NCBI GenBank assembly: GCA_025201365.1
Contig: JAIXMF010000007.1
Coordinates: 928,477-992,476 of the forward strand
DNA: 64,000 nucleotides
Direction of reading: 5' to 3'
DNA from: Syncephalis plumigaleata
Lineage: Eukaryota > Zoopagomycota > Zoopagomycetes > Zoopagales > Piptocephalidaceae
This document shows positions 54,209 to 64,000 of the stretch, one piece after another. Numbering within the stretch: the stretch's first letter is position 1; each line of letters begins with the position of its first letter. The notes beneath the pieces were generated by a model. It was not told where the DNA came from and searched no databases. It was given only the letters and a program-made list of their open reading frames with translations. A program made the position numbers and the translations under genes.

Positions 54209-54690
54209 TTCAGTAACATCGCTCTGGCTCTGGCGTACGTGTCTGATGCCTTCTTGTTGAATTCGCGTTGATACTTGGGCTGCATGGCTTGCTCAAGCAA
54301 TAGAAGCTTGATATCCTCGTCCTTGATGTTGCCTCGGTCGAATAGGTTGTCCAACGTCATCAGGAGCTCCTCGATCGTCTCGGATTCCTTCTGTCGGTAG
54401 GTGAGGGCCATACGTCGAGCCTTCTTCTGATAGTCCTTTGTGATGAACCGATCACGGAAAGTCTTCTCGAAGTCCGACCATTGCGCCCATTCCGATGCCT
54501 GGTTGCGAAACCAGGCATCAGCGACGCGGGTAAGCAGGCACCGACGATGTTCAGGCTAACTTCGTCAGTCCATTGGTTGATGCGTTTACTACGCTCAAAC
54601 GTCTCGAGCCAGTGGATGGGGTCCTCGTCCTTGGTTCCTCCGAAGACCTCGGGGCGGGCGAGCCATCCAACCGCTGGGTTCATGTCGTAA
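54199..54690 (-). pseudogene. Ty3/gypsy-type gag remnant
   Basis: Minus-strand pieces in two frames give MNPAVGWLARPEVFGGTKDE, then DPIHWLETFERSKRINQW, and after a frame change AQWSDFEKTFRDRF, RQKESETIEELLMTLDNLF and ARARAMLLKEE. The WL..FE / F..F..RF / R.Q...E.I..Y/L pattern is the retrotransposon gag domain. A primer-binding-like TGGCGCTCCCGGGTGGGC lies just upstream on the minus strand (54768-54751), next to the LTR end at 54773. No pol follows. Confidence 0.8.
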
Positions 54691-54772
54691 GTATAAAGAT
54701 AATGTAAAAAGGGGGTATAGGGGGGTGTGTCGCACTAACGCTTTCTCGTGGCCCACCCGGGAGCGCCAAAAC

Positions 54773-55269
54773 TGTAACGCCGTATCCTGGTCCCTTAGGA
54801 TACTCGTTACTCCTCCACCAGTCACTCGGGGAGGGAACACAATAGAACTAGAACAGGGCCACTCGAAGAGTGCACACAGAGACTCGTAGGTAAAGATGGA
54901 TAAGTAATACTTTATTTAAGGTTGGTTACGGCTTTTATTTATAGAGCGTTCTCGTTAGTTTCATAAGAAGATAAGAAAATAAAAGATAAAAATAAAAGAG
55001 CAAAGATTCTTCGATTAGAATCTGGTGTTGTAATTTGTTTTTCGTGCGCGTGGCGACCATGGGAAGCCGTGCATTTTCTACTGAATATATGTTGAGCAAT
55101 TTAGCGAGATAGAAATAAGATAAGAATAAGAAATAGTCCTTGCTATAAGAGGACACTAATATGGGTAATAAGAATTAGCGAAAGTTCGTAGGGACTCCGC
55201 AAGATGTCGTTAGCGATAGATCGTGAAATGGCGTCAGAGGAACCCGCGTAGCTAAAGGTACCACGATCG
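54773..55269 (-). mobile_element. Probable 5' LTR of the gag remnant
   Basis: Between the primer-binding-like site and the N-terminal DIRS fragment lie about 500 bp without coding potential. The 3' end (minus strand) is CGTTACA and its last 44 bp recur at 54165-54208. I could not fix the 5' end: the junction with the DIRS fragment shares AATC with the other side, compatible with a short target duplication. Confidence 0.5.
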
Positions 55270-55362
55270 GATTTCATGATCGACTGATCGGCTTTGATGA
55301 GTCCACAGTCCTTGTATCGTTTTGTTGCAATACACGCCACTCCATCCTATGTCGCTGGCGTT
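55270..55362 (-). pseudogene. DIRS-type RNase H fragment, N-terminal half
   Basis: The minus strand reads NASDIGWSGVYCNKTIQGLW, then THQSRSVDHEI, where the sequence is interrupted. The DAS-x-x-GW-x-G-V...QG-x-W block is the beginning of DIRS RNase H. The continuation INWRELKAI is found about 1.1 kb away on the same strand. Confidence 0.7.
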
Positions 55363-55473
55363 CACGTGTACCGTATGCGTTGATACTGATGTAACGAAAG
55401 ATCGTCCATTCCATTTGCTGAGATTGTCCCTCCACCATTTCAGTTCCTGTTTCTTCGGCGAAAAATAGGACGG

Positions 55474-55492
55474 TGTAAGACGTTACACACTA
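55474..55492 (+). mobile_element. LTR-end-like sequence in the spacer
   Basis: Same TGTAAGACGTTACACACTA start as in the two arms, again followed by related but diverged sequence to about 55640. It indicates that a relative of the arm-borne LTR also sits in the spacer. Confidence 0.45.
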
Positions 55493-55864
55493 AAAGGGTA
55501 AAAATAGAAAGATTGGCGCGAGGAGTATCGTCTTACGAATACGGGTCGCAAGCACAAACATGCATGTTATCACCACAAACACAAATAAAGAAAGTTCAAT
55601 AGTCAATACGCGTTAAGAGAAAGGTTATCTATTTTACTATAGCTGTGTTAAGAAGGCAAGTTTACATACTCGTCTTCTGGTATACTCGCTAGCTGTAGCG
55701 GAGTTAGTTGTGTATTCAAGGCAACTCCTGCGCAAGGGAGTGCAAAATAGGGAAGCATGTATTTACAGTGCGAATAAGAATGATAATAATAATAAGAGTA
55801 TCGATGGTGACGGCGATGATGATACTCATCACTATTATCATTGTTACAACCAGTATCTTGTTTG

Positions 55865-56188
55865 TTAGGCTGAAAAAGGGATGGTAGAAAAGGATTGAGT
55901 AATGAGGGAAAGTGTTTTGTTGAAGTGTATACGAAAATCGTCGTGTACAACCGAGTGTACCCCCTTGTTATTGGTTAGACGTATCCAAGCTGTGTAGAAC
56001 TTGTGTAGGCGATCACCTACTGGTTGTTCTGTGGGTGATGGCCGTTGTTGTTGTTGTTGTTTGCAGCGTGATAGGGTCTCGGCGGCTGTTGTTATGACCG
56101 TGAAAGTTCCCTCTCCTGTTTCGATGCTGATTGTTGATCCGTCGATGTGAATATTGGAACTCATCCTCTGCCTGTGATGGGCCTGCAC
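55865..56188 (-). CDS. Unassigned open reading frame in the spacer
   Basis: A 107-codon frame (or from an internal Met, MSSNIHIDGSTISIETGEGT) with VITTAAETLSRC, a polyGln run and LHKFYTAWIRLTNNKG. It lacks recognisable retroelement or cellular motifs. Position next to retroelement debris makes a transposon origin possible. Not supported as a real gene beyond its open frame. Confidence 0.25.
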   Translation of the reverse strand: MQAHHRQRMSSNIHIDGSTISIETGEGTFTVITTAAETLSRCKQQQQQRPSPTEQPVGDRLHKFYTAWIRLTNNKGVHSVVHDDFRIHFNKTLSLITQSFSTIPFSA

Positions 56189-56255
56189 GAAATAACTGTG
56201 ACTTGTGTGTCAATTTACGCGGCTTTGCTTCCATGACTGCCTTTTGTCAATGAAA

Positions 56256-59200
56256 TTGTAGTTTAGTCCAGAGGACTAAACGAGCATGTACCTATATAAC
56301 TTCCTACCTCATCCCTCCCATGACCGGCTCAATCATGATCAAAGAGCATTAGTTCAGTACACCGTCCTTACGCACTCTTATAATAGAGCGCTAAGAACTT
56401 TCTAGAAGTTTAAGACGGTTTTATTTTCGTTTAAAAGAATGAAAGGATGATTACAGCACTATATAGGTACATGCTCGTAAAATCCGACGGACTTGAGCAA
56501 TTTCAAGGAAAACTTATTGTGAATGAAAATAATAGCTAGTGTCGTCATCGGCGTCACCACCCATACTATAATTATTTGTCTAAAGAAATATACAGAGTAT
56601 AGAGTTACCCAGCCTCTATTACCCACCCATAAAGAAACCGCGAAAGCAGGATAAGGTTTATTTGCATGACACGGTGGCACTTTTATTTATAGTTTTAAGA
56701 TTTACTTTATTACTATTTCGGTTAAATGAAAAGGAAAATGGAAAAGCATACTGTACTCTGTATATTTCTTTAGACAAATAATCATTAACGCTATCCTTAA
56801 CACCACTAACGTTGCTATATTCATCTTACTCAACATCACTCCCTCCTACCGATTAAGCACTTCTCACTGGAGAAGTCTCTTTTGATATAGAGAACGTAGC
56901 TCTGCTACGTCCATAGAGCGGCGGATGTTGCGTATATAAACTAACGACGTTACACATATCAATAACCATATATGACCTTTCTCTTGACACTTCTGACTAT
57001 TCGTAACTTGCTTTATTATTTGAGTTCGTGTAGTTTGTGTCATAAGGTTCTCTCGCGATCTCGTTCTACGTAAGACCTCACTTATCGCTTCATCCCTCTA
57101 TTCCTTCCTTCCTAGTGTGTAACGTCTTACATCCTTCTTCCATCCACCATTTTTGTTACGAGATGATCAAGGAATCAACATATACATGACAGATGTAGCT
57201 CCTTTTTATAGGGGAGAAAGATTTTATAGCTTTATTTTTCGATTAAGTAATAAAAGAAAACGATAACAGCAAACTAGTTAGATTCTATGTTCTTGTAGTC
57301 TGAAGGACCACATTACAATTTTGCACATTCGTTAACAGCATTAACGATCTACTAATCCATTTCTAAGTATCCATTTCATTGTTGTTTCCCTCTTCCTTTC
57401 CTTCTCCTTTACTTCTTTACCAATGTTGTTTTCTTTGTGTCAATTACATTCCACTTGTCATTAAACAATACACATATTCTTAGCCTTGACTACCTTCCAC
57501 TTGTCGTTGACTTCTTTCACGTACTGTCTTATTCGTGCCAACCTCATTTCCTTGTCATTTCCCTTACCACCACTAAACAGTAAGTGCCTTTTTTATGTCA
57601 ACTACATTCCACTTGTCATTAAACAACACGCGTCTACTTCATCTCAATTATATGCTAGTTGTTTCTTTCTCTTCTGTTTACTTTCTTAGTAATACGCGTC
57701 TTCTTCGTGTCATTCGCATTCCACTTACTTTCTCTTTCATTTTAGCATACACATTCCCAATAGCAGCTATTCTGTCATACTATCTCTATGACTTTTATTT
57801 ATCTCTCTGTTTTCCTCTTGCTCTAAACTATCTACATGCTCATTTGTCGTTATTGTTATTATACCAATAAGCATTGTTTATTGTTCGTTCTAGTCTTTTG
57901 TTTTCCATCACTGCCCTGCTTATTTATCAATGTTTAAGCGTTCACTGCTCTCGTTGTAATATGTACCTTTTACTTTTACCACTCTTTTCCGTCATCTGTT
58001 TGTATGCCACCCTTACGTCATGCTGTTATTTGTATTTTCATTTGTTTACTGCCATCTACATACTCTATTTACCTACAAGCATACGCTGCTTCTCCAAATA
58101 AACTGACATACGTGTTCATGTACTCTTCCTCGCTCCTTCCTTGCTCGTTCGTGACAAGTCAGTCATTCTACTAGTTACTGCTTGTTTATTACATTGTTTA
58201 TCGTGTATTCTATTTGTTCACTCGTTGCTATCTATGCAATTAACCGTAAGCATTATTATCATAGTTTATTGAATAAATGCACGGTCTTAACTGTTTATTG
58301 AATACAGTCAGCTGCTTATGGAGTATGCGAATATCTGTAATAGCATGACTGACAACTATTCCATTCATTTGATGTAATATAATCGCTTATTTAGCATTGA
58401 ACACTCTATCCATCGATAAAGAAATCAATATAAAACAACAAGTATATGAGCAAATCTCATGCAAATGAATAGTACACTCACAAATATCATAATTAATATA
58501 CAATAACGATTGGCGCTATTCATAATAAAGCACTCTTGAATGTTACGCGATAGCTACTGTAGATTTGTCTATAGATTGTAAGCATGGTTGATTCAGTCAA
58601 GTAGACGGTGTTTAGCAATACTACGGGGGTGTAAGCAGCATGATAACCGCTCTCTCTATTAGCAGTTTGGAGGTCGTTGAAAGGAAGGAAACAAGCATAG
58701 AGCTAGTGGAAACACAATATGTTTCATCAATTTATCCTTAAAAAGGATACACGACATAATGTGACAGCATGGCCAACCATACAAACGAGATAGTTTTTCC
58801 AACTTTGCCGCCTCGCTTACTCCGCATAACGCTCTGTTGCTGTCGCAGTTATCATGGTTACAGCATGGTGCTAAATTTAAGAAACGATTGATTCGCTCCT
58901 TTACTAATGTTACATTGTTTAATTCCCTTATTAGATTAGGAACGTGGTTTCTTATGACGCACATTGGTTCCACACGTATTGATACAATAAGAACTTCATG
59001 GTTAGTAGAAAGAGAAAAGAGGATACTATGGTTATTGAAAACATGTACCCCAATGAATACTGAAGATGTTGTGTAAGTGGTTAACACGCGAATAGCAATC
59101 TCATCTCGAACATAAAAGCAGCGTATTATTTGTGGCTTTATTCGATATTCTACACTCATCTACAACGACTGCAACGACCACACCTTCACCTATCGCTCTT

Positions 59201-59630
59201 CTTTCAAGTAACGTTTAAACTTGCTCTAACGGATTATCGACAGTTCTATACAACAACATGGTCTCCTTCCGGTCATTATCGTTCACCGCCATCGTAGTCT
59301 TGGCCATCCTTGGCTGTGCCAGTGCTGCTCCTATGCATTCACCCCTGGTTCCCAGTCTCTAACTGGCGGACAGGGCAGCCCACAGCTGCAAGCAGGGCAG
59401 ATAGGAGGCCTAAAACGAGCATCAAGCCAGGGACTGATAAAGAACCAGCCACCCACATCCCAAGTGACACCAGCGGACCTGGATCGGATATTAGCGGAAA
59501 GAAAACTGGAACAAGATGGCATGGACCAGGAATCAAAGCTACAGGAAGAGATAATAACAAGACTAGAACCTGCACTCAATAAATTCAATGTACCCGAGTT
59601 GCGACAGATACTAGTGCTAATGGAACAAGG
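56256..59630. repeat. Right arm of a large inverted repeat
   Basis: Reverse complement of 50315-53667, slightly longer (3375 against 3353 bp) because the left arm lacks many single bases. The inner end is TTGTAGTTTAG at 56256; the outer end is within the right secreted gene at 59630. The spacer between arms is 2588 bp (53668-56255). The LTR-end-like sequence at 57113-57131 is the mirror of 52792-52810. Confidence 0.93.
58659..59159 (-). CDS. Unassigned Cys-rich reading frame in the right arm
   Basis: A 166-codon frame starting MSVEYRIKPQIIRCFYVRDE, with a Cys-rich part (LAPCCNHDNCDSNRALCG, YGWPCCHIMSC). It is transcribed away from the secreted gene, whose ATG lies 99 bp from this start. In the left arm (50784-51270) the same sequence is broken by several one-base gaps and only 75 codons remain open. 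No family recognised. Being open in one arm and broken in the other gives no evidence of selection. Confidence 0.25.
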   Translation of the reverse strand: MSVEYRIKPQIIRCFYVRDEIAIRVLTTYTTSSVFIGVHVFNNHSILFSLSTNHEVLIVSIRVEPMCVIRNHVPNLIRELNNVTLVKERINRFLNLAPCCNHDNCDSNRALCGVSEAAKLEKLSRLYGWPCCHIMSCILFKDKLMKHIVFPLALCLFPSFQRPPNC

Positions 59631-59877
59631 TTCATCGCGAATGGAGCAGAAAATAGCCGAACGACGAAAGATAATAAGGCAACTAAAACCAATCCCCGAG
59701 CAGACACGAACAACTCAACAGAAAATAATATTAATCCAAATGGAAAATGGATTATTGCATCTACAAAAGGAATATGATGAATGGAAACCGCTAATCGCCG
59801 GACTGAAAGAAACATTCGCGAAATTGGGACAACTACAGCAACGATCTAATACCCGATCTACGCCAACAGCTGATTAA
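59258..59877 (+). CDS. Secreted coiled-coil protein, right paralogue at the palindrome edge
   Basis: ATG at 59258 opens MVSFRSLSFTAIVVLAILGC followed by ASAAPMHSP, a signal peptide with an Ala-x-Ala type cleavage site. In the next frame a long helical, charged body follows: QSLTGGQGSPQLQAGQIGG, then TPADLDRILAERKLEQDG, LQEEIITRLEPALNKFNVPE, LRQILVLMEQGSSRMEQKIA and on to a stop at 59877. One frame change between about 59305 and 59360 is needed to join leader and body. The heptad-like pattern suggests a coiled coil; no known domain is seen. The left paralogue (50101-50678) has the same leader and diverges after MEQG. Confidence 0.55.
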
Positions 59878-60155
59878 GCCACCGTTTTGGATCTCTAAAC
59901 TGAGTTTAATAATATAATTCAAATAGAATTGAATCTACTAATAATAAAAGACTATTGTCATAATATTGCACAATGAAGTGGAGACATGTAAGACACATTA
60001 GAGCTGATCATTTGACTATCATTCTACAGAATAATATATCGGTGCTAACGAATATGCAAATTTATTTATTAATAAAGACAAAAGTAAAGGCTAAGAGTGT
60101 TGATCAGTTGGGAGAACATTGTAATTAGATAGAATAAACAGTGACTGCGATAACA
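59878..60155. other. Convergent intergenic spacer
   Basis: About 280 bp between the 3' ends of the right secreted gene and BRF1. The first part resembles the 3' flank of the left secreted gene (TCTAAACTGAGTTTAA shared). Nothing else is seen. Confidence 0.5.
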
Positions 60156-62539
60156 TTAGTCATAGTCATTATACTCGTCGTAGCCGTAAGCATGCATATC
60201 ATCATTGCCATACTCCTCCTCGTCATCATCATCGTCATCATATTCCTCCTCTTCTTCTTCCTCCTCTGCTGCTGCTTCAGTCGTTGTTGCTGTTGTTGTA
60301 GTTGCTGTCGTATTCGTTGTTTGTGCAAGTGCCTCATTCTTGATCTGTAGCTCACTACTATTCGTATTATCCTGCGATGGTTTACCACTTTCCGGCGATG
60401 CTACCGATGAAGAATTATTTGACATGTCCGATTTAACTGGTTCAACTCCTGGTTCCTCAACAATCTCATATTTAATGGGTGACATTGCAGCAGCAGCTTC
60501 CTCCTCTTTCTCAGTAGCTGTCGGCTCATCGTCGAATAATGCATCGATGACCGCGTAATTAATTTTACGTGAGAACTTTTTGGTAAACAACATTTTCTTG
60601 GCTGATTCTGCCGCCGAGCGCGATGATTCATCCACCGGTACATCACCACGTCGTCGTCTCTATATACATAGATAATAATAATAGTAGTAGTAATGTAAGT
60701 AATACTATTGTGACAAGTATGTGAATTGTTTGTACTACCTTACGAGAAGGACGTGGTGCAAACTTTTCTCCTGCTGCTTCGCGTTTCTCGCGTTCTACAC
60801 TCATCCATCATATATGATCATCAGTATACACGTTGAATATTGATACAATCAAATAAACAAAGTAGGAACTCACCCGCCATTTTCTCAATATAATCTCGAT
60901 TGTTCTCCTCCCATAACTCTGTTTTCATGACCACTTCATCTTGTGTTAGGAATACTTGCTCAATCTCGTCGTCATCAATATCTGTCCAATTCTCGACATT
61001 CTCATCAACTAAATAATATAGGTGTACATATTAGTAATGCCGGTGTCATCAATCATTACATATCTGCGTATGCTCTGTTACTTACCTTTCTCCATTTCCG
61101 GTTGTTTCGGTGTTGATCCATTCATTGACATGAGTGCGGTGGCTGCCTCTTTCAATAGTGCCTGTGCTGAACTATCTGTTTCCGTGTTGGTCACCTCCGC
61201 TATCAAGGGCTTCATTCTCATTTTGCCCACAATGAATGCCGGTGGATCGTAGGATTCCTCAAGGAACATTGACTGGAAATCAGCCATGGTCAGCTTGCTT
61301 GATGGCGTGGCCATGAACTCTTCCATACTAATTGACAAATGAATGATCGCTTACAATTAGCATGTCTAATCGGCTACAATAATACAAATGAGCAATTACC
61401 GTCGTTTTAGAGTGGCATCACCAATCTTAACTACTCGCATTACTTCGGCACTTGTTCGACGGAAATTATGCATTCTAGCTGCAATCAATAGGCCTAAATG
61501 ATTGTTTACATCGTCAGTACGAGTGGTAAACTATATGAGACCATTAAATAATCTTACATGCACCGCATATACCAGCTGGCCGTCGACCCGTTTGAATCCA
61601 ATCTCGATTCATACGCTGTACTAGACGTAAAGCATCCGATGCCACTACAGGTGTAGCATCGCCAAACTCCAACATTGCCGCAAAACGATGTATATAAATC
61701 GATGGATCGACCAATGGCAAGCGTAGACTTAGTTCCTTTACTAGTTTCAAAAATGTATTACCCAGTGCAAATACATTGATCTATAGTATTATTAGCGTTG
61801 CTACATTCCTTGTCAAATCAATGCTATATGTCAATCCTACCTGAAGTACATCCGAGAAATCAATCAACATATGACTAGTACGTTCCATACGACAAGCAAT
61901 GTATAGACAGGCTGCAGCCACACTTTGAGTCGTACGACCACGCGTAAAGTTATACGCTAATGCCAAGTTAAAGTATCTCTGTGCAGCATCAACGTATCGT
62001 TCCGATATGCGTAATGCGGTAGCCAATGCCTGGATACGACGTCGACCTAATAAACACGAGTCATCAAGACTAATTGTAAGTAGAGTTGTTACATGGATTA
62101 TATCACAAAGCATGAGCATGAACATGCACGCTACTTCTTACCATTAGCCATACTCTGCTCCTTTGACTCCATCGTTGTTTGTCGTCTATTTAAACCGAAA
62201 GACATGGCACGTCCTATATCGATATATTGATTGATTTCAATTAACTTTTCCATTTATCATGCTTATGTCATATCTTTCTCTTTTACCTTGGTTGGCACCA
62301 ATGTAGGAGCCCATTAAGACGGCAGCACCATTGGATTTCTCTCCAAATTCAACCTCTTTTGATAAGGCATTTTCCTCAAACACCTACAATAACAATATAG
62401 GAGATACTCATCGTGTAAGTGAATCAAGAATGCCCGCTTATTTATCTTTATAACATACCACACCGCATTGCACACAGAATGCATTGCCTTGAACGTCATC
62501 ATGCTCGAACGTATTGCCGCCGCAACCTTGGCACGGCAT
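60156..62539 (-). CDS. BRF1: TFIIIB subunit Brf1
   Basis: Ten minus-strand exons (62539-62459, 62383-62287, 62213-62142, 62046-61841, 61780-61558, 61493-61400, 61327-61086, 61008-60874, 60794-60739, 60659-60156) sum to 1710 nt, 569 aa, in frame. Brf1 recruits RNA polymerase III to tRNA and 5S genes. It shows a zinc ribbon (CQGCGGNTFEHDD, AFCVQCGVV), VEFGEKSNGAAVLMGSYIG, and two cyclin repeats (RRRIQALATALRISERYVDA, TQSVAAACLYIACRMERTSH; LVKELSLRLPLVDPSIYIHR, RRPAGICGACLLIAARMHNF). A Brf1-specific C-terminal block follows (VDENVENWTDIDDDEIEQVF, KINYAVIDALFDDE). The tail is Thr/Glu-rich and ends in an unusual acidic, Tyr-containing run ([18 protein letters not shown]). Confidence 0.96.
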
Positions 62540-62747
62540 GACCTACTAGTAATACTAAGAGAATGAACGGGTATCAAGGATAGTGTTGTAATTATTAGAA
62601 ATAAAAAAAACGATATTTGGTTAGTAAAGGAAAAAAAATAATATCTATCAATTACTTAATATTTTCCTCTTTATTCAACTAGCAAAAACTATGCTCTTCA
62701 TTCTTTAACAACAACTTACAGTATTTACTAATTACTATTACAACAAC
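62540..62747. promoter_or_regulatory. Short divergent promoter (BRF1 / ATRIP-like)
   Basis: 208 bp separate the start codons of two divergent genes, so both promoters and 5' UTRs must fit here. Poly(dA) tracts at 62603-62638 could help exclude nucleosomes. Confidence 0.6.
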
Positions 62748-63835
62748 ATGGATGTAGAACAGGTGTCAACAACGAATACTACAGAAAGTGCAGCCTGTTT
62801 GGTTACTGCTTCAATTAATTCGGATGACATGAACGAGAATGACGACTATTTCGACGACGACGATACACTAGACTTTGATGCTATGGCTAGTGCATTGGAA
62901 ATAACAGAACAGAACTTTTTATCGCAACAACAGCATCAATATCAGCATCAACAACAACAACAACAACAAGATCATCATCAGCAACAAGATGACGTGTCTA
63001 CATTAAATAACTACGAGAGAATCATGGATACCTATAATGATGAAATGGCACCCACTCAAGTAGGATGTTAATTATCGTAGATTAGACATATCCATTAACA
63101 ATCATTAATGCTTATTAGACATTACGTATTCCTATGACACAACCAGGTCCCAATCCATTAGAGATTAATATTCTACAGAAAGATGGTGAAATATCGATAT
63201 TACGTCAAAAATTACAACAGGTAAATAGACATATGACATATAACATAATTACTTACTTATATGAATGACTAGACGATGGATCAACTGGCCGGTCTACAAC
63301 AGGAGATGATGATGATTAAGGAGACTACGCAACAGGAGCGACAACAACGAGAACGGGAATTTTATCGAGAGAAAAGTGGATTAGAAGCACAATTACAATT
63401 TGCCGTAAGTTATTCGATCTATAGATTAGTAGAGTATTTTATTAATGATAAATGTTTTACATGTGTATATATGTGTGTATACGTATAATATAGAAATTGG
63501 AGCAGAATGCTCAATCAATGGATAGCAAATCATTACCGCGTCATGTCAATGAGATACGATCTAATCTGCATGAGTTTCATTCAGTATATCGAAAGGAACC
63601 TCCATTGAATGCACCATCCACTATTATGGCCATGGCTCATACTACTACTGATACTGCTGCTAATACTGCTAATACTAATACTATTGAGGCAGATGAACAT
63701 TGTGTACAACCAGTAGCCTCATCATTACTGCCGTCATCTCCTACTTCTCCTACTTCTTCTCCTTTAGCAGATCATCCGAATATGACACCGTATCGACAAT
63801 GTTGGCGTCATTTCCAGTCACTTAAATATTTGTAA
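62748..63835 (+). CDS. ATRIP/Rad26/Ddc2-like checkpoint protein, N-terminal part or short form
   Basis: Four exons: 62748-63059, 63119-63220, 63273-63404, 63494-63835; 888 nt, 295 aa in frame. After an acidic start (DDYFDDDDTLDFDAMASALE) and His/Gln repeats comes a coiled coil: LQKDGEISILRQKLQQTMDQ, then REREFYREKSGLEAQLQFAK. The GEI-x-ILR ... E-x-x-LQFAK pattern is characteristic of the ATRIP/Rad26 coiled coil that binds the ATR kinase. ATRIP homologues are usually longer, so the stop at 63833-63835 is suspicious. A further intron (63830-63895) could add only a few codons before another stop. Either the gene is short here, a base error truncates it, or the family call is wrong. Confidence 0.55.
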
Positions 63836-64000
63836 TCTTCTAGCTGTGTCTTCATATCATTAAAATACTGTTATCAATTCATTAGGGCAACCATTGTATA
63901 GCATCGTAGGATGACCAATTACGCTCGTAATTCATAATTCCGCTAAATCATTACTCATATTAGTACACTCATTGATGTAAAATGATTCTACACTATTCGT
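63836..64000. other. 3' flank of the ATRIP-like gene to the window end
   Basis: 165 bp, AT-rich, no independent feature seen. It may contain further exons of the preceding gene that extend past the window. Confidence 0.4.

Noticed and set aside
50315-59630. Interpreting the inverted repeat as pure assembly artefact
   Set aside because: Both outer flanks continue as diverged homologues and the spacer is unique, which a mirrored read or collapsed contig would not produce; it remains to be tested with reads.

Overview
This window is nuclear DNA from an intron-rich, AT-leaning fungus. Genes have many 50-100 nt introns with GT(AAGT)...(T/A)AG borders, and recognisable proteins are fungal or pan-eukaryotic. 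The Fanzor/TnpB-like tails, a DIRS-type retroelement and an Adp1-type EGF-plus-ABC transporter suggest an early-diverging (zygomycete-type) fungus. That lineage call is inference.

Layout. 1-1.6 kb: 3' part of a Pro/Gln/His-rich gene (-). 1.6-8.3 kb: microsatellite-rich intergenic DNA with a 228-bp TIR element. 8.3-12.5: Adp1-type ABC transporter (+). 13.7-15.5: YANK/STK32 kinase (-). 18-19: J-domain membrane protein (-). 19.4-20.8 and 21.9-23.4: two alpha/beta hydrolases (+) separated by a TA-flanked element carrying a Fanzor-like tail. 23.5-25.5: tRNA dimethylallyltransferase (-). 26.1-31.6: XRN1 (+). 31.8-33.1: EAF-like elongation factor (+). 33.3-35.0: UDP-GlcNAc-type transporter (-). 35.6-36.0: Cmc1-like twin CX9C protein (-). 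36.2-40.2: decayed accessory patch with two more Fanzor-like fragments, a broken F-box-like gene and a secreted unknown. 40.4-41.4: disordered nuclear-type unknown (-). 42.0-45.1: DHX33-like DEAH helicase (-). 45.2-46.4: Sco1 (+). 46.6-49.2: fumarase with mitochondrial and apparent cytosolic starts (+). 50.1-59.9: a large inverted repeat (arms about 3.4 kb, 2.6-kb spacer) with two paralogous secreted coiled-coil genes facing outward across its ends and nested retroelement fragments in the spacer. 60.2-62.5: Brf1 (-). 62.7-63.8: ATRIP/Rad26-like checkpoint protein (+).

The housekeeping genes are unrelated in function and show no operon-like logic: RNA decay (XRN1), transcription (Brf1, EAF), tRNA modification, ribosome-biogenesis-type helicase, cytochrome oxidase assembly (Sco1, Cmc1), TCA cycle (fumarase) and DNA damage checkpoint (ATRIP-like). 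Exon models for XRN1, the kinase, the tRNA enzyme, EAF, Sco1, fumarase, Brf1 and the second hydrolase close perfectly in frame. Several other genes need only one or two single-base corrections, usually in short homopolymers, which points to residual indel errors (or recent decay) in the assembly.

Most interesting are the TA-flanked elements with Fanzor-like C-termini and the palindrome carrying diverged secreted paralogues at its two edges.
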